Assembly (NCBI RefSeq): GCF_900101855.1
Contig: NZ_FMVC01000001.1
Location: 858,721-922,720 of the forward strand
Direction: 5' to 3'
Length of the DNA stretch: 64,000 nt
From: Flavobacterium anhuiense
Lineage (GTDB): Bacteria; Bacteroidota; Bacteroidia; Flavobacteriales; Flavobacteriaceae
Shown: piece by piece, positions 25,367 to 33,943 of the stretch
Position numbering within the stretch: the first letter of the stretch is position 1
How the letters are laid out: the number at the start of each line of letters is the position of its first letter
The notes under the pieces: model-generated
The model's input: only the letters and a program-made list of their open reading frames with translations
What the model was told of the DNA's origin: nothing
The model's database searches: none
Program-made: the position numbers and the translations under genes

Positions 25367-26311
25367 ATGATTAAAAAAGCCTCCATCGGATTACTAGCAT
25401 TAGCCTTGTCCACAACTTCATGTGTTTCTAAGAAAATTTACAATGATCTTGAAACCAAATATTCTGATTTGAAAAAAGAAAACCGTTCTATTGCTGATGA
25501 AAACGAAAGTTTAAAGAAAGCAAAGAATCAGTTAGAAACCGATCGTGATAAATTGACTAAAGATTTAGCAAATGCTAATGATGATTTGGCAAAACAAAAA
25601 GCTGATCTTGCTGCCGAGCAAAAGAAATATAAAGTGCTTCAGGATTCTTATAATGCATTGGAAAAAAACAGCAATGATGCATTAGAGAAAAACATGGCTA
25701 AAAACCGTGAATTATTAGCGCAGTTGGAAGCAAAAGGAAAAGCTCTTGCAGATGAGCAAGCTCGTTTGGATAAAACGGCTAATCGTTTGAAAGAACTTGA
25801 AGATATGATTGCAGCAAAAGAAGAAGCAATGCGTAAACTGAAAGAAACTTTATCTAAAGCTTTAACTGGTTTTGAAGGTAAAGGTTTGACAGTGGAACAT
25901 AAAAATGGAAAAGTATATGTTTCTATGGAAAACAAATTGCTTTTCAATTCAGGAAGCTGGGCTGTTGGCGCCGAAGGTAGAAAAGCAGTTGTAGAACTTG
26001 GAAAAGTTTTAGGTGATAATCCAGATCTTTCTGTTTTGATTGAAGGACATACAGACGATGATCCGTACGCTGGTTCTGGACCAATTGCAAATAACTGGGA
26101 TTTATCGACAAAAAGAGCAACTGCAATCGTTGCGATTTTAAGCGAGAATCCTAAAATCAATAAACAAAAATTAACTGCAGCAGGACGTAGCGAGTTTTCT
26201 CCACTAGCAAGCAACGCAACTCCAGAAGGAAAAGCTAAAAACCGAAGAATCGAAATTATCTTGACTCCAAGATTAGATGAGATTGCGGAGATGCTTAATA
26301 GTATTAATTAA
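25367..26311 (+). CDS. OmpA-family lipoprotein with coiled coil
   Basis: 314 residues. A signal ending LSTTSC places the lipid Cys near residue 19 (cutting before CVSKKIYNDLE). A long coiled coil rich in Lys, Glu, Asp and Leu spans about residues 25-165, with heptad-like repeats. A C-terminal OmpA domain (about 195-305) contains LLFNSGSWAVG, IEGHTDDDPYAG and NRRIEIILTP, the parts that bind peptidoglycan in Pal and OmpA. It probably tethers the outer membrane to the wall. Followed by a strong hairpin terminator and by an imperfect inverted repeat around it. Confidence 0.93.
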   Translation: MIKKASIGLLALALSTTSCVSKKIYNDLETKYSDLKKENRSIADENESLKKAKNQLETDRDKLTKDLANANDDLAKQKADLAAEQKKYKVLQDSYNALEKNSNDALEKNMAKNRELLAQLEAKGKALADEQARLDKTANRLKELEDMIAAKEEAMRKLKETLSKALTGFEGKGLTVEHKNGKVYVSMENKLLFNSGSWAVGAEGRKAVVELGKVLGDNPDLSVLIEGHTDDDPYAGSGPIANNWDLSTKRATAIVAILSENPKINKQKLTAAGRSEFSPLASNATPEGKAKNRRIEIILTPRLDEIAEMLNSIN

Positions 26312-26421
26312 GTTGCTAAGGTTCTGAGATACTAAGGGCCTAAGATTCAAAAAAGGATTCAAGTTTTACTTGAATCCTTTTTTATTGGTAATAAGAAAAC
26401 TTAGAATCTTAGCAACTTATT
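26309..26421. repeat. Imperfect inverted repeat around a terminator
   Basis: TAAGTTGCTAAGGTTCTGAG (26309-26328) is inverted with few mismatches at 26400-26420 and starts at the stop codon of the OmpA gene. The right arm's phrase 'cttagaatcttagcaact...agtatcttt' is repeated directly at 26528-26558 before the aldo/keto reductase. Confidence 0.6.
26349..26383 (+). terminator. Terminator after the OmpA lipoprotein
   Basis: 16-bp stem (AAAAAAGGATTCAAGT at 26349-26364, complement 26368-26383) with a 3-base loop and T tract. Confidence 0.85.
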
Positions 26422-26494
26422 ACACTAGTATCTTTAAAAAGATTCTTATTCTTTTTTTAACTATTGTGAAATTCTCATTTGAAAAATCCTGTTG

Positions 26495-26502
26495 TATCTT
26501 TG
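26495..26502 (+). promoter_or_regulatory. Possible -7 box of aldo/keto reductase
   Basis: TATCTTTG matches TAnnTTTG, about 62 bp before the ATG. No TTG at the usual distance. Confidence 0.35.
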
Positions 26503-26564
26503 AAGCTAATAATTATAAAGAAAAAAACTTAGAATCTTAGCAACTCAGTATCTTTAAAAAAAAA

Positions 26565-27602
26565 ATGAAATACACTACATTAACCAACACCGATATAAAA
26601 GTTAGTAAAATATGCCTTGGAACGATGACTTTCGGGCAGCAAAACACAGAAGCTGAAGGACACGAACAAATGGATTATGCTCTTGAAAGAGGGGTTAATT
26701 TCTTTGACACAGCCGAAATGTATTCGGTTCCAGCGAGTGAAGCAACTTACGGAAGCACTGAAAAAATTATTGGAACTTGGTTTAAAAAATCTGGAAATCG
26801 CGATAAAGTGATTTTGGCTTCTAAAATTGCTGGACCAAATCCGAATTTTGGATATATGCGCGAGAAACTGGATTTTTCGCCAGCAAGCATTAAATATGCG
26901 GTTGAAAACAGTTTAAAAAGACTTCAAACGGATTACATCGATTTGTACCAAATGCACTGGCCAGAAAGAAAAACGAATAATTTTGGAACACGCGCTTTTC
27001 ACGGACACGATGATGTTTGGGAAGATAATTTCAGAGGAATTTTGGAAACTTTTGACGTATTAATCAAAGAAGGTAAAATCAAACACATTGGAGTTTCTAA
27101 TGAAAATGCTTGGGGAATGATGCGTCTTCTAGAAGAAAGCAAATACAACAATTTGCCAAGAATTAAAACCGTTCAGAATCCATATTCTTTATTGAATCGT
27201 TTATTTGAAGTGAATTCGGCAGAAGTTTCAAAATATGAAAATGTTGGATTGTTAGGATATTCGCCTCTAGCTTTTGGAGTTTTGACTGGAAAATTCTTGA
27301 CTGGAGAAAGTCACCCGAAAGCGAGAATTAACCTCTTTCCGCAATACAAACGTTACAATAGCGACCAATGTACTGAAGCGACTAAATTGTATCAGGAAAT
27401 CGCGAAAAAACATGGTTTAACGTTAACGCAATTGGCAATGGGCTTTGTATTGCAACAGCCATTTTTGACAAGCGCTATTATCGGAGCTACAACTTTAGAA
27501 CAATTAAAAGAAAATATCGATACAATTGATGTTACGCTTTCTAAGCAAATCTTAGCAGAAATTGATGCGGTTCAGGCTATAATTCCTGATCCTGCGCCTT
27601 AA
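26565..27602 (+). CDS. Aldo/keto reductase, Tas-like
   Basis: 345 residues, TIM-barrel NADPH-dependent oxidoreductase. The catalytic tetrad residues are seen: Asp and Tyr in FFDTAEMYS (about residues 46-54), Lys in ILASKIAGP (about residue 86) and His in LYQMHWPE (about residue 126). NADP-binding blocks occur near the end (SAIIGATTLEQLKENI). Pattern and length resemble E. coli Tas. Substrates of this group are broad and unassigned. A dispersed repeat ends directly at the ATG (CTTTAAAAAAAAAATG). Confidence 0.9.
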   Translation: MKYTTLTNTDIKVSKICLGTMTFGQQNTEAEGHEQMDYALERGVNFFDTAEMYSVPASEATYGSTEKIIGTWFKKSGNRDKVILASKIAGPNPNFGYMREKLDFSPASIKYAVENSLKRLQTDYIDLYQMHWPERKTNNFGTRAFHGHDDVWEDNFRGILETFDVLIKEGKIKHIGVSNENAWGMMRLLEESKYNNLPRIKTVQNPYSLLNRLFEVNSAEVSKYENVGLLGYSPLAFGVLTGKFLTGESHPKARINLFPQYKRYNSDQCTEATKLYQEIAKKHGLTLTQLAMGFVLQQPFLTSAIIGATTLEQLKENIDTIDVTLSKQILAEIDAVQAIIPDPAP

Positions 27603-27916
27603 AGTTTTTTGTGCAAAGGTGATTTTTTGCCACGAAGGCGCTAAGGCGCTAAGGTTTTTTAATCTCGCAAAGTCGCAGAGTCCCAAAGTTTTTTGAATAG
27701 CCCCTAGCTTAAGCAGGGGAATATGATTGAAATAGAAAAGGGCTTTAGCCAAACTGATAAAGTTTGGCTAAAGCCCTTTGATTTGCGTTATATTTTCATC
27801 CAGCTAAAGCTGTACGCTATTGAATTTAATAGATTAAACTTAGCGACTCTGCGGCTTTGCGAGCAAATTTCACAGGCTTAAAAAACTTTGCGCCTTAGTG
27901 CCTTAGTGGCAGAAAA
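27603..27916. repeat. Composite intergenic inverted repeat
   Basis: A 314-bp gene-free stretch between convergent genes. Outer arms: 27624-27660 ('tttgccacgaaggcgctaag') pairs with 27883-27916 ('gcgccttagtgccttagtgg'). Next arms: 'tctcgcaaagtcgcagagtc' (27663-27682) pairs with 'gcgactctgcggctttgcga' (27843-27862). Inside is a perfect 18-bp hairpin with a 7-base loop at 27737-27779 and a small CAGCTAAAGCTG palindrome near 27801. Probably a nested dispersed element; the inner hairpin may terminate both flanking genes. Confidence 0.75.
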
Positions 27917-29881
27917 TTACAAATCAAATTCATCATCGACAGCCAAAGAATCTGCTTTGATTGCTGTCGAATCTGGAACTTTTATTTTGATTAACGAACG
28001 AGCATTTCCAGAAATGTAAACAGGTAAAATCCCAATGGTATCTTCAGGAACTAAAAGTCCCCTTCTAAACATCAAATTCTTCAAGAATTTCTGGTTTTTA
28101 ATGGCGTAATCTTTTAAGTTTCCTTCATCATTAAATTGATACATGAATTTTCTTGGTTTCGGAATAATCGTTGCCAAATACAAACATTCATCCACATTTA
28201 AGTCAGCTGGGCTTTTTTGGAAATAGAAATGACTCGCTTCTCCAATTCCGTACACATTTGGTCCCCATTCAATAATATTGAAATATACTTCCAGCATTCT
28301 TTCCTTGCTTACAATTCGGTTGTTTTCCAAAATATAAACCAAAAGAATTTCTTCAAGCTTTCGCGAAAGCGTTTTTTCTCTAGTCAAGAAAACATTTTTA
28401 ATCAACTGCATACTAATCGTGCTGGCTCCACGAGAGAATTTCTTCGTTCTAATGTTTTTTAGAATCGACTGTTTGAAAGCTTCGTTAATGAATCCGCGAT
28501 GTGAGAAGAAAGAAGGATCTTCCGTTGTCAAAACACATTTTCTCAAATAAGGAGAAATCTGATCCAAAGGCGTGTAATTCGGATTCGCATTTCCGACCAA
28601 AACAGGTCTTTGTAATACATTCTGAATAATCGCACGATATACAAATTCACCGTTTAGTTTATTTAAATCGGCTTCGCCATATTTCGTGATTCGTAAATCT
28701 TCTTTGTTTAGCTTACTGTCAAAAACAAGTGTGTTTGGTTTGTTTTTGTTGAATTTGAAATCCAATTTGTAATCAAAATTTCCAGTTGCCTGCATTCCCT
28801 GAAAATGAGTAAATAATCCGTCAGGAAGGGAAACGATGAAATCTTGCGCTTTCATTTTCGGAATGTTTACTTTCAAAGTATAAATGGTGTCTTTTTCAGT
28901 ATCATACGAAACGTAAGGACGAACTTTGATCTTATTCAGTTGCATTGTCGAACTGCTGTCAATAGAAATGAAGCTATCGCCCAATAAGAATCGATAATCA
29001 AAACGGGCATTTTTTATCACCACATCTTTGCTCGCAATTTTCGGATGATTGATTTTAAGATTGGTAATCGAAGTATAGCCGTCAATATGGAGTTCGCTGC
29101 CGCTTTTATCAATATTTTGAACATTCAATCGAATAGAATCAAAACTTGCTTTAAGATTGTATCTTTCATCAAGATATGGAACCCGGATGGCTCCAGTATC
29201 TAAATTGAAAAATCGAATATCGGCTTTTTTATTTCTTGGATCGGCAAATCCTTTAATGTTCCAGCGCTGGTCAAAATCTTTTGCTTGAACATGAAGATTG
29301 GTTTCGAGTTGTTTATTGCTTAAAACTAGTTTATCTACATCAATATTGGTTTGTTTTCCGTTGTCATCGATTTTGAATTTGAAGTTTTTCAAATCCATAT
29401 CAGTTGGAACCAAGTTTAAGACTTTAGAAATGATTCTATAAGCAAACGAAGCATATTTGCGTTTTTCGTTAGATTCTGTTTCTTCGCGGTCTCTTTTTAA
29501 GAAAGCATCAAAGTTTCTTTTTTTGCCTTTTTTTACTAATTGAATATAGCCATTGTCGACTTTTAAAGTCCCAACCTGAACATCTCCAATTAATAAATTG
29601 CTTAAACTGATGCTGGTTTCGACATTTTTTATTTTGACAAGAGTATCAGCATTTATTGGAGCCAGAACAACATCTGTCAATTTTATGGTCGATAAACCAT
29701 CAAAAGAAGCTGATTCTACAGAAAAATTACTGTTGTATTGAACAGCCATTTTGTGGGTAACTTTTGCAATGGCCTGTTTTAAAAGTGAATTACGAAAATA
29801 ATACAGTCCAATGCAAAGCACTAAAATTACTATTCCTAGTATTTTTAATGCCTTGTATATTTTTTGTTTTGGAAAATTCAT
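27917..29881 (-). CDS. AsmA-like protein with GT51 transglycosylase domain
   Basis: 654 residues. One N-terminal membrane anchor (ALKILGIVILVLCIGLYYF). Residues about 50-430 look like an AsmA-type domain (DVVLAPINADTLVKIKNVET, SLSNLLIGDVQVGTLKVDNG). A complete GT51 transglycosylase domain follows (about 440-610) with all motifs: TEDPSFFSHRG (catalytic Glu), RGASTISMQLIKNVFL, RKLEEILLVY and MLEVYFNIIEWGPNVYG. It lacks a transpeptidase domain, so it polymerises glycan strands from lipid II like MtgA. It sits 20 bp after radA on the same strand. The fusion of AsmA-like and GT51 parts is unusual, though similar Bacteroidota proteins may exist. Confidence 0.85.
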   Translation of the reverse strand: MNFPKQKIYKALKILGIVILVLCIGLYYFRNSLLKQAIAKVTHKMAVQYNSNFSVESASFDGLSTIKLTDVVLAPINADTLVKIKNVETSISLSNLLIGDVQVGTLKVDNGYIQLVKKGKKRNFDAFLKRDREETESNEKRKYASFAYRIISKVLNLVPTDMDLKNFKFKIDDNGKQTNIDVDKLVLSNKQLETNLHVQAKDFDQRWNIKGFADPRNKKADIRFFNLDTGAIRVPYLDERYNLKASFDSIRLNVQNIDKSGSELHIDGYTSITNLKINHPKIASKDVVIKNARFDYRFLLGDSFISIDSSSTMQLNKIKVRPYVSYDTEKDTIYTLKVNIPKMKAQDFIVSLPDGLFTHFQGMQATGNFDYKLDFKFNKNKPNTLVFDSKLNKEDLRITKYGEADLNKLNGEFVYRAIIQNVLQRPVLVGNANPNYTPLDQISPYLRKCVLTTEDPSFFSHRGFINEAFKQSILKNIRTKKFSRGASTISMQLIKNVFLTREKTLSRKLEEILLVYILENNRIVSKERMLEVYFNIIEWGPNVYGIGEASHFYFQKSPADLNVDECLYLATIIPKPRKFMYQFNDEGNLKDYAIKNQKFLKNLMFRRGLLVPEDTIGILPVYISGNARSLIKIKVPDSTAIKADSLAVDDEFDL

Positions 29882-29901
29882 AGAAGGAAAGGTATTTGAA
29901 A

Positions 29902-31263
29902 TCAGCCAAAAAGAATGCTGGCAACATCTTCAATTTTTGCAACAAGTTCAATTTTAATTCCCGTATTCTTTAAAGCTATTTTATTATATTTAGAAACAAA
30001 GATAGTATCGAAACCTAATTTTTCAGCTTCCTGAATACGCTGATCCACACGATTTACAGGACGGATTTCACCGGATAAACCAACTTCGCCAGCAAAGCAG
30101 AAACCTTTTCCAACCGGAATGTCTTCGTTAGAAGATAAAATTGCGGCAACAACGGCCAAGTCAATTGCAGGATCATCAACAGAAATTCCTCCGGTAACAT
30201 TCAGGAAAACATCTTTTGCGCCTAAACGGAATCCAGCTCTTTTTTCTAAAACAGCCAAAATCATGTTTAGCCTTTTGGCATTGTAACCTGTTGTGCTTCG
30301 CTGAGGAGTTCCGTAAACTGCGGTGCTAACCAAAGATTGTATTTCAATCATCAACGGCCGCATGCCTTCTAGAGTTGTTGCAATTGCAGTTCCCGAAAGT
30401 TCTTCGTCTTTATGGGAAATCAGAATTTCAGAAGGATTGCTTACTTCGCGTAAACCGCTTCCCAGCATTTCATAAATACCAAGTTCGGAAGTTGAACCAA
30501 AACGGTTTTTAAGCGAACGCAAAATTCTATAGATATGATTTCTATCTCCTTCAAATTGAAGAACGGTGTCAACCATATGTTCTAAAATTTTTGGCCCTGC
30601 GATATTTCCGTCTTTGGTAATATGGCCAATTAAAATTACTGGAATGTTGCTTTCTTTAGCAAATTTGATCAACTCTGCCGTGGTTTCGCGAATCTGGGAA
30701 ATGCTTCCCGCTGTAGATTCGATATAATCGGTATGTAAGGTCTGAATCGAGTCGATAATGACTACTTCAGGCTCAATGGTTTCAATCTGTTTGAAGATGT
30801 TTTGCGTTTTGGTTTCAGTAAGAATATAGCAGTTGTCGCTGTTTGGCGTAATTCTTTCTGCACGCATTTTTATCTGTTTCTGGCTTTCTTCTCCAGAAAC
30901 GTATAATGTCTTATAAGGTAGTTTTAACGAAACTTGAAGCAAAAGTGTACTTTTTCCGATGCCGGGTTCACCACCTAAAAGTGTTAAAGATCCAGGAACA
31001 AGTCCGCCACCCAAAACACGATTCAATTCGCTGTCGGTTGTGTCCATGCGGACTTCCTGTGTGGAATCAATTTCGTTAATTTTTAAAGGCTTTGGTGCTT
31101 TGCTTGTTGGAGTAGGCTCGCTTTTCCAAGCTACTTTATCCTGTTTCTGGATAATTTCTTCGGCAATCGTATTCCATTCTTTGCACGCGTTGCATTGCCC
31201 TTGCCATTTGGCATATTGGGTTCCGCAGTTTTGGCAGAAAAAGGAAGTTTTAACTTTTGACAT
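29902..31263 (-). CDS. radA: DNA repair protein RadA
   Basis: 453 residues, the usual length for RadA (Sms), which drives branch migration of recombination intermediates. N-terminal C4 zinc finger (FFCQNCGTQY...GQCNACKEW, about residues 8-30). Walker A in GGEPGIGKSTLLLQ (about residues 91-104). Walker B in VVIIDSIQTL. The RadA-specific KNRFG motif (LKNRFGST, about residue 252). A C-terminal Lon-like domain (GGISVDDPAIDLAVVAAILS; GEVGLSGEIRPV). ATP-dependent. Its ATG overlaps the stop of the upstream esterase-fold gene by one base (TAATG), and the GT51 gene follows 20 bp later, so three genes may be one transcript. Confidence 0.97.
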   Translation of the reverse strand: MSKVKTSFFCQNCGTQYAKWQGQCNACKEWNTIAEEIIQKQDKVAWKSEPTPTSKAPKPLKINEIDSTQEVRMDTTDSELNRVLGGGLVPGSLTLLGGEPGIGKSTLLLQVSLKLPYKTLYVSGEESQKQIKMRAERITPNSDNCYILTETKTQNIFKQIETIEPEVVIIDSIQTLHTDYIESTAGSISQIRETTAELIKFAKESNIPVILIGHITKDGNIAGPKILEHMVDTVLQFEGDRNHIYRILRSLKNRFGSTSELGIYEMLGSGLREVSNPSEILISHKDEELSGTAIATTLEGMRPLMIEIQSLVSTAVYGTPQRSTTGYNAKRLNMILAVLEKRAGFRLGAKDVFLNVTGGISVDDPAIDLAVVAAILSSNEDIPVGKGFCFAGEVGLSGEIRPVNRVDQRIQEAEKLGFDTIFVSKYNKIALKNTGIKIELVAKIEDVASILFG

Positions 31264-32417
31264 TATTTACTTTTTTTAGCAAGTGTATTCATTTCGTCAA
31301 TTTTCTCATACATCAAGTCTTTGTTCAAATCACCAATTGGCTCCATTTGCGAAGCGTTTTGGTATTTTTTTGAAGCATGTTTAGGATCACCCATTTTTTC
31401 GTACATCAAACCTAATTCATATTCTCCCAACATGGCTTTTGGATAATTTACATTTCCAATTTCAGCCATTTTTCCCAATTCATCATAAGCGTTTCTCTTT
31501 AAAATAAGATTTTCCATTACTTTGAAATCGCTCATTCGAACTGGAATTTGAACTCCTAAAACTTCAGACATTGTTGCATATTTTTTTTCTAAATATTCTG
31601 CATAACCTGTTTGAAGAACTGCAATTTTGTCGTTGTATTCGGCAGAATTTATAGGTCTGTATACTTCAAAAATCTGGTACAATGCACTTGGTATAGAATG
31701 CAAAACTTCTGTATAATGTGTTGCACCTTTGAATACATCGTATTTATAATTCACTAACGGATTATTGGCAATTTTAATATTGCTGTTTAATTTATCTATC
31801 GGTTCTTTAATTTTCTTAATATCACCTTCTCCAGCAGAAAGGTAATAGAAAATTGGGCTTTTTATTTTAGCAAACTTCTCAGCAATACGCACTTCCATTT
31901 TTGGGGCAAGTTCTGGGCTTAGACAGATGTAGGCATTAAAAAGCGGAATTTCTTTGTACAAATAAAAATTAGCAAAACTTGCCGTTACATCATGACCAGC
32001 AATTAGTCTGAAAGGTGAGGTGCGGTATTTTTTTTCAATGTATGGAATTAATTCTGCTCCAATGAATTCGAAAAATTTTGCTCCTTTTTCAAAAGGAAGA
32101 CCTTCATTTTGATCAATTGTTGTGTCATCGTAGCGTTCTTCATCTTTGTTTTGATGAATTCCGATGATAATCATTTCTGGAATATCATCCCAATAAGTTC
32201 CATAACTTACGGCTCCAGAAAATGGATCAAATAAGTAATCTCCATCCAATAAATAAAGAACAGGATATTTTTTGTCTTTGTTTGCTTCATAAGAAGCAGG
32301 AAGTCCAATCGTAATTCTACGTTCTTCTCCCAGTTTTTCTGATTTAATATTATCGAACGTTTTTTGGGCAAACGACGAGAACGAAATCAAAAGTGTCAGT
32401 AGGTAAACTTTTTTCAT
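31263..32417 (-). CDS. Esterase-fold (alpha/beta hydrolase) protein, Asp at nucleophile site
   Basis: 384 residues from ATG 32417 (signal MKKVYLLTLLISFSSFAQ; an ATG four codons upstream is also possible). The first 250 residues match the putative esterase family (Fes/EstA-like): VLYLLDGDYLFDPFSGA, then PEMIIIGIHQ. The nucleophile elbow, normally G-x-S-x-G, reads AGHDVTASFANFY (about residue 145), so Asp stands where Ser should be. A His in GATHYTEVLHSIP (about residue 225) fits the catalytic His. A TPR-like tail follows (KAMLGEYELGLMYEKMGDP). Periplasmic or surface location. It overlaps radA by one base. Confidence 0.82.
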   Translation of the reverse strand: MKKVYLLTLLISFSSFAQKTFDNIKSEKLGEERRITIGLPASYEANKDKKYPVLYLLDGDYLFDPFSGAVSYGTYWDDIPEMIIIGIHQNKDEERYDDTTIDQNEGLPFEKGAKFFEFIGAELIPYIEKKYRTSPFRLIAGHDVTASFANFYLYKEIPLFNAYICLSPELAPKMEVRIAEKFAKIKSPIFYYLSAGEGDIKKIKEPIDKLNSNIKIANNPLVNYKYDVFKGATHYTEVLHSIPSALYQIFEVYRPINSAEYNDKIAVLQTGYAEYLEKKYATMSEVLGVQIPVRMSDFKVMENLILKRNAYDELGKMAEIGNVNYPKAMLGEYELGLMYEKMGDPKHASKKYQNASQMEPIGDLNKDLMYEKIDEMNTLAKKSK

Positions 32418-32429
32418 GATTTGTGGCAT

Positions 32430-32622
32430 TTCAGTAAATTAAAAAGTATTGGAAAATAGTGTAGCAATATACTATTTTATTTGCTTCTTTCTTAAATGGG
32501 GTAAAAATTGAAGCACAGTGTTTTAGCGTCAGAATCTTTTTTGGATTGAGACAAAAGAAGAATACTTTGTGCAAAAATAGCTTTTGACAAAGAAAGTAAA
32601 TTCTTAAAAAGAAAGAATTGGT
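32430..32622. other. AT-rich spacer
   Basis: 193 bp between two minus-strand genes (panD stop and esterase-fold start). It must hold the promoter for the esterase-fold gene, but no strong box is visible. Confidence 0.3.
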
Positions 32623-32973
32623 TTAGGTTAAAGAATTGTCATTTTCATTAGGGAAAATAATCCACGGTTTGAAGGTTTTCGCTTCTTCAAAGTCCAATGT
32701 TGCGTAAGAAATGATAATGATGATGTCATCTTTCTGAACTTTTCTTGCAGCTGGACCATTCAAAGTGATTTCGCCTGAATTTTTCTCACCCTTAATAGCG
32801 TAAGTTTCAAAACGTTCGCCATTATTAATGTTAACAATAGATACTTTTTCGCCTTCAATAATATTTGAAGCTTCTAGTAATGTTTCATCAATAGTAATGC
32901 TGCCAATATAATTTAAATCGGCTCCAGTTACTTTAACACGATGAATTTTTGATTTTATAACTTGAATTTGCAT
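32623..32973 (-). CDS. panD: Aspartate 1-decarboxylase
   Basis: 116 residues; makes beta-alanine for pantothenate and CoA. PanD self-cleaves at a Gly-Ser bond to form a pyruvoyl cofactor. Here YIGSITIDETLL (about residues 22-33) holds the Gly-Ser site. Other family blocks are SKIHRVKVTGADLNY at the start and NGERFETYAIKGEKNSGEI (about residues 50-68). The stop comes after FPNENDNSLT. It lies 14 bp after panC, whose product it feeds, so the two genes act together in pantothenate synthesis. Assignment is firm. Confidence 0.95.
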   Translation of the reverse strand: MQIQVIKSKIHRVKVTGADLNYIGSITIDETLLEASNIIEGEKVSIVNINNGERFETYAIKGEKNSGEITLNGPAARKVQKDDIIIIISYATLDFEEAKTFKPWIIFPNENDNSLT

Positions 32974-32987
32974 GATGCAAAGTTAGA

Positions 32988-33836
32988 TTAATTTAATGAA
33001 ATGGTGTCTATCAGTCTTATAGAATTAACAAATACCGCTATAAATGCGCGATATTTTTTGTCATTCTCTTTTTGATTGATAGGTAAAAGTGTAGATTCGT
33101 CAGCAATAACAAAATATTCCAGTTCAAACTCTTTGTTGCCTTTGAAAGAATTTTCCACAAATTCGATTGTTTCTTGCGGGCTATTATTTTGAAAAATCTC
33201 TTTTGCTTCAGTCAAGGTTTTGTAGATAATTGAAGCGTCTTTTCTTTCCTGAGATGTTAAACGTTCATTACGTGAACTCATTGCTAGCTCATTTTCTTCT
33301 CTAAAAATAGGACATCCCACAATGTTTACCGGTAATCCTGTTTTTTCGACTAATTTTTTAACAATTTGAAGTTGCTGAAAATCTTTTTCTCCAAAATAAG
33401 CATTTGTTGGGGTTACAATTTCAAAAAGTCTTTTCACGATTGTTCCAACCCCATTAAAATGACCAGGTCTGAATTTTCCTTCCATCTGGTTTTCTAATCC
33501 GTCAAAATCGAAAGTCTGCGAAACGGTATTTCCTTCATAAATATCATCAACAGAAGGAGCGTATAAAATGATTTTGTCACTTAATGTACGCATTTTCTTA
33601 ACATCTTCTTCTAGTGTCCTAGGATATTTTGCTAAATCTTCCGGGTTGTTAAACTGTGTTGGATTGACAAAAATGCTCACTACTGTGTCGTCGTTTTCTT
33701 TTAGCGAACGTTGCATTAAAGCCAAATGTCCTTGGTGTAAAGCGCCCATTGTTGGTACAAATCCGATAGTTGAATTTGCGGTTTTGATAGTTTTAAGATA
33801 GGCTATCAACGCTGCTTTACTGTAGAAAATATGCAT
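32988..33836 (-). CDS. panC: Pantothenate synthetase
   Basis: 282 residues from ATG 33836 (MHIFYSKAALIAYL). It joins pantoate and beta-alanine with ATP. The HIGH-type motif is GALHQGHLALM (about residues 31-41); the KMSKS-type loop is MSSRNERL (about residues 182-189). The substrate loop is GEKDFQQLQIVKKLVE (about residues 148-163). An upstream in-frame ATG at 33866 is rejected: its bases form the TATGTTTG -7 promoter box. It lies upstream of panD in a two-gene unit and is divergent from the glycogen-synthase-like gene. Confidence 0.96.
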   Translation of the reverse strand: MHIFYSKAALIAYLKTIKTANSTIGFVPTMGALHQGHLALMQRSLKENDDTVVSIFVNPTQFNNPEDLAKYPRTLEEDVKKMRTLSDKIILYAPSVDDIYEGNTVSQTFDFDGLENQMEGKFRPGHFNGVGTIVKRLFEIVTPTNAYFGEKDFQQLQIVKKLVEKTGLPVNIVGCPIFREENELAMSSRNERLTSQERKDASIIYKTLTEAKEIFQNNSPQETIEFVENSFKGNKEFELEYFVIADESTLLPINQKENDKKYRAFIAVFVNSIRLIDTISLN

Positions 33837-33859
33837 TGAGGTATTATTAAAATTTAGTG

Positions 33860-33867
33860 CAAACATA
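33860..33867 (-). promoter_or_regulatory. -7 box of panC promoter
   Basis: TATGTTTG on the minus strand matches TAnnTTTG, 24 bp before the panC ATG at 33836. It overlaps a potential upstream start at 33866, so it helps decide the start. Confidence 0.5.
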
Positions 33868-33898
33868 ATATATTAGTTATAAACTGCATAAAATTTTG

Positions 33899-33906
33899 TA
33901 ATTTTG
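33899..33906 (+). promoter_or_regulatory. Possible -7 box, plus-strand gene at 33944
   Basis: TAATTTTG matches TAnnTTTG, about 38 bp before the ATG. No clear TTG at the usual distance. Confidence 0.4.
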
Positions 33907-33943
33907 CGACGTTTTTATTACCAAAATTAAGTAAAATACTATT

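Noticed and set aside
25648..26214. 188-codon antisense frame in the OmpA gene
   Set aside because: A shadow of the OmpA-lipoprotein codon pattern; Ser/Leu-rich and unlike any protein.
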